The position numbers and the translations under genes were made by a program. Source: an uncultured Veillonella sp. (GTDB lineage: Bacteria; Bacillota; Negativicutes; Veillonellales; Veillonellaceae). Taken from it: a stretch of 5,420 nucleotides of DNA. Each line of letters starts with the position of its first letter. Position 1 is the first letter of the stretch. This document shows positions 1-5,420 of the stretch, one piece after another. The DNA is taken from contig NZ_CAKPTN010000109.1 in NCBI RefSeq assembly GCF_934190855.1, forward strand, positions 1-5,420, in the 5' to 3' direction. Below the pieces are notes generated by a model, which was given only the letters and a program-made list of their open reading frames with translations, searched no databases and was not told where the DNA came from.

Positions 1-501
1 AGCTGCTACTCGAGCCTCTTCCGCTTTACGTGCTGCTTCTAAACGATCTGCTTCAGCCTTACGCGCCGCTTCGATTCGTGCCAACTCAGCTTTACGCACT
101 TCTTCTGCCTTACGCGCTTCCTCAGCTTTGCGTTCAAGCTCGGCTTTTCTAGCTGCTTCAATGCGTTTTGCCTCTTCTGCTTGTCTCATTTCTTCAGCTT
201 TCTTAGCTTCTAGCGCTGCTTTTTCTTTTGCCGCTTGAGCTTCTTGAGCCGCTTTTAATTCAGCAGCCTTCCGATCAGCTTCTGCTTTTTCTGCCATTTT
301 ACGCTCAATTTCAGCATGTTTAGCTTCTGCAGCCTTGCGTGCCATTTCTGCCTTTTCCGCAGCTAATTTAGCTTCTTCCGCTTTTTTACGAGCTAACGCT
401 TCCTCAGCTTCTTTTGATTTTTTAAGCTGTGCTTCTTTTTTAGCTTCAGCTGCTACTTTATCACTTAACTTTTTAGTTTCTTCATGAGCAATATTCTCTG
501 C
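1..501 (-). repeat. Degenerate coding repeat: charged Ala/Glu/Lys/Arg helix
   Basis: Residues 436-602 of the secreted protein are a low-complexity, highly charged helix. The last 50 residues (bases 1-150) resolve into short modules: RKAELE, RKAEEA, RKAEEV, RKAELA, RIEAA, RKAEAD, RLEAA, RKAEEA. RKAE begins at residues 553, 559, 565, 571, 582 and 593, so the spacing is 6,6,6,11,11. Synonymous codons vary between copies, so the DNA repeat is imperfect; a shared 10-base word, gccttacgcg on the plus strand, recurs at about 56 and 109. The repeat continues past the window edge. It may be a coiled coil or a single alpha-helix spacer. Confidence 0.8.
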
Positions 502-1806
502 CTGTTTACTAGGTGTCAAAGTAGATTTTGTAGTATCTACAGCACCTTTATTGGCATCTTTACCACCTATAGGGCCTACCGGAATTTGCGTAGCCCCTTG
601 AGTAGGATGACCTAAGCTATCTTTCACATCCTTAGGGACATTAACAGCAATAGTTTGATGTTTTTGAGGATTTGCAAGAGATTCAGGAATTAACAAGAAA
701 CGAATCGGCAAGTTAGATGCCCCTGCAGGCATAAAGTTTAATGTTAATAAATCACCTGCATTATAGTTACCCATAAGGCGGCTATCTAAAATGGTCCCTT
801 CCCCCAGTGCAGAAATACCGTCAGCACCGCCTATGTGATATGTACGTGTGTCCGTTTGACCACGACGAGCACCTTGTTGGTGCAATGCTTTCACCGTAAA
901 GGAACCAGAATAGGGACCACCAAGAGGGTTAAAATATAATCTGAATGGCTCATTACCCTTAGTAGGAATTTTTAATGTATAAGATACACCATAGTTACCA
1001 CGGTCGCGAACAAATGCTTTATTTTGCATTTCGTCTACACCGTTAATAAACATATCTTCACGGTCATTGCCGATTTCCACAAAGGCACCGCCCAATGCCG
1101 TATCAAACGGTGTAGTAACCTCCATATTACGCTTAGAACCAGTATAGGTACCACGCAATTGGATTTCATCAATAGGCAAATTTTTCGCCCAATGAGACGC
1201 ATCAACCGCATCCATGCCCATTGGTAGCATCATAACGCGAGCAAATACAGGCGCTTCCGTTTTAATATCGACAATACCCGTAAACAAAGCATCTTGGTAA
1301 ACAGGTGTATGTTCTAGATCACTAAAGATTAATTTACGACCTTGAGGTGGAATACTTAATGAATATAATGGTTTAGCATTAGGACTTTCATTAAGAGGCT
1401 GCTCTAAATCTTTACGCGACAAATCACGACCAGCCGCGAAATAATCAGGCGTCGCCACAGATTTTAATTGCCGCATTACATGGACAGTATTAGGGTATGC
1501 CGTTTGGTTTTCAAGGACGATAGCGATTTTATGAGGCTGATCCATTTCATTTACATGGTAGAAATAGATACGGCCATTGCCATTAATTGTACCTGCACTA
1601 AGCGTACCACCTACAGGCCCTACGTATTCAGGGCTATCTGATAGGAGTAATGTATCCGTTTGAGACACCAATGTGGGTGGCAACGGAGAAAACTGAAAAT
1701 ATCCAATTGATTGTAAATCTATATCACGAGCCTCTACATGGCCTGTAAGGGCAGCCATGGCGGCCATGGCCGCAGCTACACAATATCTTGATTTATAAGA
1801 AAACAT
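1..1806 (-). CDS. Secreted protein with Ala/Glu/Lys/Arg-rich helical C-terminal region (partial, 3' end outside window)
   Basis: The reading frame is open from ATG at 1806 to the window edge: 602 codons, no stop. Residues 1-26 look like a Sec signal peptide: K5 and R7, then an Ala/Met-rich core, then VEA before a probable cleavage at A26/R27. Residues 27 to about 390 form a mainly beta-looking globular part rich in Gly, Thr, Pro and aromatics. Around residues 75-110 (motif IYFYHVNEMDQPHKIAIVLEN, two residues split: IYFYHVN then KIAIVLEN) it resembles, from memory, N-terminal parts of exported Firmicutes proteins often labelled copper amine oxidase-like. This is a weak lead. Residues 391-435 are a Gly/Pro/Thr-rich linker. 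From about 436 onward the chain is almost pure Ala, Glu, Lys and Arg, like TolA domain II, and predicts a long charged helix. Unlike TolA, the signal appears cleavable rather than a retained anchor. The ATG is supported by an AGAGG site. It follows whiA by 12 bases and is probably co-transcribed. Function unknown; automatic annotation as TolA would rest only on composition. Confidence 0.85.
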   Translation of the reverse strand, partial: MFSYKSRYCVAAAMAAMAALTGHVEARDIDLQSIGYFQFSPLPPTLVSQTDTLLLSDSPEYVGPVGGTLSAGTINGNGRIYFYHVNEMDQPHKIAIVLENQTAYPNTVHVMRQLKSVATPDYFAAGRDLSRKDLEQPLNESPNAKPLYSLSIPPQGRKLIFSDLEHTPVYQDALFTGIVDIKTEAPVFARVMMLPMGMDAVDASHWAKNLPIDEIQLRGTYTGSKRNMEVTTPFDTALGGAFVEIGNDREDMFINGVDEMQNKAFVRDRGNYGVSYTLKIPTKGNEPFRLYFNPLGGPYSGSFTVKALHQQGARRGQTDTRTYHIGGADGISALGEGTILDSRLMGNYNAGDLLTLNFMPAGASNLPIRFLLIPESLANPQKHQTIAVNVPKDVKDSLGHPTQGATQIPVGPIGGKDANKGAVDTTKSTLTPSKQAENIAHEETKKLSDKVAAEAKKEAQLKKSKEAEEALARKKAEEAKLAAEKAEMARKAAEAKHAEIERKMAEKAEADRKAAELKAAQEAQAAKEKAALEAKKAEEMRQAEEAKRIEAARKAELERKAEEARKAEEVRKAELARIEAARKAEADRLEAARKAEEARVAA

Positions 1807-1815
1807 ATATTATTA

Positions 1816-1820
1816 CCTCT
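1816..1820 (-). promoter_or_regulatory. Ribosome binding site of the secreted-protein gene, overlapping the whiA stop
   Basis: AGAGG lies 9 bases before the ATG at 1806. Its first two bases are the last two of the whiA TAG stop (1821-1819). It supports this start over the in-frame ATGs at codons 14 and 17, which lie inside the signal-peptide core and have no such site. The overlap suggests that ribosomes finishing whiA could re-initiate here. Confidence 0.7.
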
Positions 1821-2766
1821 ATATTTCTTCAAGCCCCATCGGGTCATACGTAAGTGCTAATGCTTCAATCTTTTTAAGACGGTGCCCAATGCCCGATTTA
1901 GACAATTCCCCATCCATTAATTCTTCCAGCTCTTTCAAACTCGCTTCGGGATTTTCCCACCGAAGTCTTGCAACGATGCGCAATTTTTCAGGTAATTCTT
2001 CAATACCGATTTCTCTATCGATAATACGGATAGCTTTTACCTGACGTACCGCTGCATCTACAACCTTCTGTAAATTTGCAGTTTCACAGTTTACTTGACG
2101 ATTAATCTGATTTCGTACGGTCTTCATGATACGTACGTTTTCAAATTCCATGAGAGCAGATTGAGCGCCCATAATTTGCAAGCAGTTCGTCACTGCATCC
2201 CCTTCTTTAAGGTATACTACATACTCTTCCTTGCGCTCCGTTAACCCAGCGTGAATGTGAAAGAGTCGTAACACATGGATAATTTCCCGTGCAAAACTTT
2301 CATTACCCGTCATAAACTCTAAGTGATAATCACTTTGTGGTTTATTAACAGATCCGCCCCCTAGGAATGCGCCCCGTAAAAAAGCACGACGAGCCTCCAT
2401 AGATTTGAGCCAGCTACGTGGAATTTGTTCAGTTACAGGCCATAGTGCAAGGTCTTCTAAAGCTTGACGCCCCTCCATAGATGGTTCTACAGATAAGGTG
2501 TACATATTCTTCTTACGCAGGTTTAAACCTTGTCGTACTAATACATTAGTAGGTAATTCGTATTGTTTCTTTAAAATACCTAGCAATCGACGAGCTACCG
2601 CATTATTTGCCGTAGCCAATCGAATGCCTACAGCACCTTTCATACCTAAAATGATAGATCCACCCATGCGCAATAAGCAAGACGCTTCAATTTTCATGGC
2701 CAAATCTGCATCACTAGAGGATTCATATTGGCATAATTCATTTTTTACATCTTCTGCAAATGACAT
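1819..2766 (-). CDS. whiA: DNA-binding protein WhiA
   Basis: This 315-residue protein has the usual WhiA length and layout. The N-terminal two thirds is a degenerate LAGLIDADG homing-endonuclease-like fold: one motif at about residues 27-38 (EASCLLRMGGSI) and the second at about 126-143 (RRAFLRGAFLGGGSV), followed by YHLEF at 147-151. The acidic catalytic residues of true endonucleases are replaced, as is normal for WhiA. The C-terminal part, about 225-305, is the WhiA helix-turn-helix domain, including NPEASLKELEELM and SKSGIGHRLKKIE. In Streptomyces, WhiA is a transcription factor for sporulation and division genes; in B. subtilis (YvcL) it is nucleoid-associated and affects division and chromosome segregation. 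Its direct targets in this organism cannot be read from the window. Start is ATG with a strong site, GAGAAGGG, 6 bases upstream; stop is TAG. It lies 15 bases after yvcK, the classic neighbour. Confidence 0.96.
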   Translation of the reverse strand: MSFAEDVKNELCQYESSSDADLAMKIEASCLLRMGGSIILGMKGAVGIRLATANNAVARRLLGILKKQYELPTNVLVRQGLNLRKKNMYTLSVEPSMEGRQALEDLALWPVTEQIPRSWLKSMEARRAFLRGAFLGGGSVNKPQSDYHLEFMTGNESFAREIIHVLRLFHIHAGLTERKEEYVVYLKEGDAVTNCLQIMGAQSALMEFENVRIMKTVRNQINRQVNCETANLQKVVDAAVRQVKAIRIIDREIGIEELPEKLRIVARLRWENPEASLKELEELMDGELSKSGIGHRLKKIEALALTYDPMGLEEI

Positions 2767-2772
2767 AGGTAT

Positions 2773-2780
2773 CCCTTCTC
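2773..2780 (-). promoter_or_regulatory. Ribosome binding site of whiA
   Basis: GAGAAGGG lies 6 bases before the whiA ATG and just after the yvcK TAA stop (2784-2782). It fixes the whiA start and fills most of the 15-base gap, leaving no room for a separate promoter. Confidence 0.7.
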
Positions 2781-2781
2781 A

Positions 2782-4131
2782 TTAATGATCATCTCGTTGA
2801 AGATAATATTCTAGGATATGTGGTTCTGTGTTAGATTGCATAGCACGAACGATATCCATAATAACTTTGCCTAACCGTTCTGGATCGTGAACAGCTGGCT
2901 TTTTAGAACTAATCAAGGTAGCGCGAATTGTACGAATACCTTTAGCTTGTAATTTTTTCGTATCTAATGCTACAGGTTCAGAACCTACAGCACTATATTG
3001 CTCAACCATTTGAATTGGCAATGGGCCGTCATTAGCAAGGACTGTATCTACAATACCTTCACCGCCATGGGCAATAAGAGCCTCTACATGGTCATTTAAT
3101 GTATAGCCCGTAGTTTCACCTGGTTGCGTCATAACATTAGCAATATAAATTTTATTAGCCTTACTTGCTCGTACATGAGAGGCTAACTTATCTGTTAACA
3201 GATTTGGAATAATACTAGTATATAGACTACCCGGACCAAAGATGATTACATCTGCTTCATCGATGGCACGCAAAGCAGCACCTTCTGGTTTAGGCTGTGC
3301 AGGTTCACTATAGATACGTTGAATGCGCTTTCCAGAATTTGGAATATTACTTTCACCTTCTACGATAGTTCCATCTGTCATTTCTGCACATAGTTTAATA
3401 AACTCCGTAGAGGAAGGAATAACACGACCGCGGACACGCAATAATTTACTAGCCGCTTCGAGAGCCTCCTCCACATCACCATCATAAACTTGAGCGAGTG
3501 CTGTAATAAATAAATTACCAAAGCTATGACCAGATAATTCATTTTCCCCTTCAAAACGATAGCGGAATAAGTTTTCCATAACCCCTTCTTGTTCAGCTAG
3601 TGCAACGAGACAGTTACGAAGATCACCAGGAGCAATCATTTTAAAGTCTTCCCGCAAACGGCCAGAGGAGCCACCATCATCTGCAACCGTTACGATAGCA
3701 GATAGATTAGATGTGTGCGCTTTCAAACCACGCAACAGATTTGATAAGCCCGTACCACCGCCGATAACGACGATTTTTGGACCTTTATCAAGACGAATAT
3801 TTTGGAAAATAATATCCGATACCTTGCTATCCGGATTTGGTAATACAGCACGAATAATCGTTTTAATAACCTTACTCGTACCGATGAGCATCAGTATGGA
3901 ACCGATAGATAATAGTACAAACCCAACAGCAATGAGAACATTATAATTGTAAAAGCCCGTTAAATCATAAGAAAAGGCTAGTACAATATCTTCAAGTACG
4001 GCTAACCATTGATAGTTAAACATCAAGGAAATGCCGATAATTAATAGACCTACACCAACACCAAACAGGGCAAGCCAACGTTTTATATTTAGGCCCGGAA
4101 TTAACCACCGGAACCATCCTTTTCGCAACAT
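2782..4131 (-). CDS. yvcK: YvcK/CofD-like regulator with N-terminal membrane hairpin
   Basis: This 449-residue protein belongs to the YvcK (UPF0052, CofD-like) family. The conserved domain starts near residue 117. It shows the Rossmann-type loop VVIGGGTGLSNLLRG (121-135), the TVADDGGSSGRLR stretch (148-160), APGDLRNC (167-174), GHSFGNLF (201-208) and GPGSLYTSI (299-307). In B. subtilis, YvcK binds UDP-GlcNAc and is needed for growth and normal shape on gluconeogenic carbon sources. B. subtilis YvcK is about 317 residues and begins near this loop. Here about 115 residues precede it, with two hydrophobic segments at about 19-38 and 64-84. A short loop with charged flanks (R, K) on the outer ends suggests a hairpin placing the catalytic-like domain in the cytoplasm at the membrane. 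Such extended forms are known from other Firmicutes. The ATG has AGGGG 5 bases upstream. It lies between rapZ and whiA, 12 and 15 bases away. Confidence 0.95.
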   Translation of the reverse strand: MLRKGWFRWLIPGLNIKRWLALFGVGVGLLIIGISLMFNYQWLAVLEDIVLAFSYDLTGFYNYNVLIAVGFVLLSIGSILMLIGTSKVIKTIIRAVLPNPDSKVSDIIFQNIRLDKGPKIVVIGGGTGLSNLLRGLKAHTSNLSAIVTVADDGGSSGRLREDFKMIAPGDLRNCLVALAEQEGVMENLFRYRFEGENELSGHSFGNLFITALAQVYDGDVEEALEAASKLLRVRGRVIPSSTEFIKLCAEMTDGTIVEGESNIPNSGKRIQRIYSEPAQPKPEGAALRAIDEADVIIFGPGSLYTSIIPNLLTDKLASHVRASKANKIYIANVMTQPGETTGYTLNDHVEALIAHGGEGIVDTVLANDGPLPIQMVEQYSAVGSEPVALDTKKLQAKGIRTIRATLISSKKPAVHDPERLGKVIMDIVRAMQSNTEPHILEYYLQRDDH

Positions 4132-4136
4132 AAGAA

Positions 4137-4141
4137 CCCCT
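4137..4141 (-). promoter_or_regulatory. Ribosome binding site of yvcK, supports the long membrane-anchored form
   Basis: AGGGG lies 5 bases before the ATG at 4131, within the 12-base gap after the rapZ TAG stop. It matters because it supports translation from the first codon and hence inclusion of the two membrane segments, rather than a short cytoplasmic YvcK. Confidence 0.7.
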
Positions 4142-4143
4142 AT

Positions 4144-5058
4144 CTAGTTATCAAGCGTTTTAATTTCATGTGGATTAAAATCTTCTTCTACATTATTTTT
4201 CATCATATCTCGATGTTCAACAGATACACGATATCCCTTTTCAAGCAGATGAGAATATAATGCCTCAGCCATAGCAACAGATCTATGCATACCGCCGGTA
4301 CAGCCTACAGCTACAATAAATTGAGATTTACCTTCTTGCTCATAATTTGGCACAAGAAAGTCTACCGTATCAAAATAACGTTTTTTGAATTCATCCGTCA
4401 CTTCAAAAGAATGAATATATTCATTAACAGCTTTTACGCGACCTGTTTTATGACGGAATTCTGGAATATAAAACGGATTTGGTAAGAAACGTACATCCCA
4501 TACCATATCTGCATCGAGAGGAATACCGTATTTGAAGCCAAAGCTAACCACAGTAATAGCCATGCCATGACCTTCATCGACTTGAGTAAAGCGAGTTTTT
4601 AAATACTCTTTAAGACTAGCAGTTTTCATATTCGTAGTATCGATGATGAAGTCTGCTTTATGGCGCACAGAGTTAAGAATTTGACGTTCTTTTTTAAGAC
4701 CAGTCGTAATCAGCCCATCTGGAGCCAAAGGATGGCTACGACGACTCTCTTTATAACGACGAATTAAGGTTTCATCAGTAGCATCCATAAATACAATTTC
4801 AAAATCTACCTTCATATCTTTTAATGTATCAAGAGACGAAGAAAGAGCTTCAAAGAATTCACCACCGCGAATATCGACTACTAGAGCTACACGATTAGTA
4901 CGCTCCCCACCTTGACGGCAAATTTCACTCAATTTAGGAATAAGCACAGGTGGAATATTATCGATACATAAATACCCCATATCCTCTAAGGCCTGTAGCA
5001 CTTGAGTTTTACCGGCACCAGACATGCCAGTAACGATTAATAAACGAAAGGCTTCCAT
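4144..5058 (-). CDS. rapZ: RNase adapter / nucleotide-binding protein RapZ (YvcJ)
   Basis: This 304-residue protein is full length for the family. The N-terminal P-loop domain has Walker A GMSGAGKT at residues 11-18 and a VDIRG motif at 61-65. The C-terminal domain carries the family signatures SFGFKYGIP (172-180), DVRFLPNPFY (188-197) and GCTGGMHRSV (252-261). In E. coli, RapZ binds the small RNAs GlmY and GlmZ, guides RNase E to GlmZ and senses glucosamine-6-phosphate, so setting GlmS levels. In B. subtilis, YvcJ hydrolyses nucleotides and affects competence. No GlmY/GlmZ-type RNA is visible here, so the E. coli mechanism should not be assumed. Start is ATG with GGAG 7 bases upstream; stop is TAG. 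It lies 12 bases after the HAD gene and 12 before yvcK. Confidence 0.96.
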   Translation of the reverse strand: MEAFRLLIVTGMSGAGKTQVLQALEDMGYLCIDNIPPVLIPKLSEICRQGGERTNRVALVVDIRGGEFFEALSSSLDTLKDMKVDFEIVFMDATDETLIRRYKESRRSHPLAPDGLITTGLKKERQILNSVRHKADFIIDTTNMKTASLKEYLKTRFTQVDEGHGMAITVVSFGFKYGIPLDADMVWDVRFLPNPFYIPEFRHKTGRVKAVNEYIHSFEVTDEFKKRYFDTVDFLVPNYEQEGKSQFIVAVGCTGGMHRSVAMAEALYSHLLEKGYRVSVEHRDMMKNNVEEDFNPHEIKTLDN

Positions 5059-5064
5059 AGTTTT

Positions 5065-5070
5065 ACTCCA
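5065..5070 (-). promoter_or_regulatory. Ribosome binding site of rapZ
   Basis: TGGAGT sits directly after the TAA stop of the HAD gene (5073-5071), its GGAG core 7 bases before the rapZ ATG. The tight junction points to co-transcription and possibly coupled translation. Confidence 0.65.
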
Positions 5071-5420
5071 TTATAAAAGATTCTTTTCAATCCAACGGGC
5101 CACACCATCTTCATTATGATGACCACAAATTGCATGTGCTACAGATTTCACATGATCAGTAGCATTTTCAACAGCTACTGAATAACCGGTTTTACTGAGC
5201 ATTGAAATATCATTCTCTGCATTGCCAAAGGATATAATATTCTCTAACCCGATGTGACTATCTAAGGCTAACTGTGCTAAAGCACGCCCTTTAGATACAT
5301 TCGGTGCAATGATTTCTAAAAAGTCACTTTGGCTGCGAACTAATGTAACTACATCTCCCACCAAAGGCGTTAAGGTATCAATAATTCTATCAATGCCTTC
5401 TACAGTATCGATAGCACTTA
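5071..5420 (-). CDS. HAD-superfamily hydrolase, Cof type (C-terminal part; 5' end outside window)
   Basis: The frame is open to the right edge, so about 116 C-terminal residues are seen of a family usually some 260-290 long. The TTG at 5364 should not be taken as the start: coding continues upstream with SAIDTVEGIDRIID and no site precedes it. The core signatures are LEIIAPNVSKGRAL, holding the motif III lysine, and FGNAENDISML, the motif IV region. The tail, with ENATDHVKSVAHAI and NEDGVARWIEKNLL, is typical of Cof-like sugar-phosphate phosphatases. These enzymes hydrolyse small phosphorylated metabolites in the cytoplasm using Mg2+; the substrate cannot be told because the cap and motif I lie outside. 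Motif IV reads GNxxND rather than the usual GDxxND. Being first in a tight run with rapZ and yvcK hints at, but does not show, a link to sugar-phosphate metabolism. Confidence 0.9.
   Translation of the reverse strand, partial: SAIDTVEGIDRIIDTLTPLVGDVVTLVRSQSDFLEIIAPNVSKGRALAQLALDSHIGLENIISFGNAENDISMLSKTGYSVAVENATDHVKSVAHAICGHHNEDGVARWIEKNLL

Noticed and set aside
1..501. Calling the partial gene tolA from its helical region
   Set aside because: Only amino-acid composition matches. The signal peptide seems cleavable, a large globular domain precedes the helix, and no tolQ, tolR, tolB or pal gene is in view.
1024..1227. Plus-strand open frame of 67 codons
   Set aside because: It lies wholly inside the secreted-protein gene on the other strand, has no recognisable motif, and is a shadow of that coding sequence.
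1754..1771. Adjacent GC-rich palindromes gccatggc and ggccatggcc
   Set aside because: They look like a possible operator or hairpin, but they fall on the Ala/Met repeat of the signal-peptide core (AMAAMAA) and are explained by its GCC-ATG-GCC codons.
2498..2785. Plus-strand open frame of 95 codons opposite the start of whiA
   Set aside because: It is antisense to the well-supported whiA, with no domain signature, and its composition is that expected of a reverse-frame shadow.
3713..3946. Plus-strand open frame of 77 codons opposite yvcK
   Set aside because: It overlaps the conserved YvcK glycine-rich loop on the opposite strand and has no family features.
4285..4485. Plus-strand open frame of 66 codons opposite rapZ
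   Set aside because: It is antisense to the conserved RapZ C-terminal signatures and has no independent support.
5362..5364. TTG as the start codon of the HAD gene
   Set aside because: The frame stays open and family-like upstream to the window edge, and no Shine-Dalgarno site precedes the TTG; a 97-residue protein would lack the catalytic Asp motif.

Overview
The window is a compact, single-strand block of five genes, all read right to left (minus strand). In transcription order they are: the C-terminal part of a HAD-superfamily (Cof-type) hydrolase, rapZ, yvcK, whiA, and the first 602 codons of a secreted protein with a long Ala/Glu/Lys/Arg-rich helical region. The two outer genes run off the window ends. 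The plus strand shows no credible gene, and there is no sign of RNA genes, mobile elements, CRISPR or a riboswitch.

The rapZ-yvcK-whiA order is a conserved cluster of Firmicutes. Moderate GC, a YvcK with an N-terminal membrane hairpin, and an exported protein with a cleavable signal and a TolA-like helical region suggest a diderm Firmicute of the Negativicutes, most likely Veillonella or a relative. This assignment is inferred from memory of these families, not from a database search.

Layout: 5420-5071 HAD hydrolase (N-terminus outside the window); 5058-4144 rapZ; 4131-2782 yvcK; 2766-1819 whiA; 1806-1 secreted protein (C-terminus outside). The four gaps are 12, 12, 15 and 12 bases. Each is almost wholly filled by the next gene's Shine-Dalgarno sequence, and none has room for a terminator or promoter. 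The genes are therefore very probably one transcript started upstream of the right edge. No intergenic stretch exceeds 15 bases.

Functionally, RapZ and YvcK both belong to the circuitry linking central carbon metabolism to amino-sugar and cell-wall precursor supply. RapZ controls or senses the GlcN6P branch in E. coli, and YvcK binds UDP-GlcNAc in B. subtilis. WhiA is a DNA-binding protein tied to division and chromosome segregation in Gram-positives. The last gene, at the position where Bacillus carries crh, encodes an exported protein instead. The operon may thus pair a cell-wall/metabolism regulatory module with an envelope protein of unknown role. Nothing in the window is clearly a new system. 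The items most worth a second look are that secreted protein and the membrane-anchored form of YvcK.
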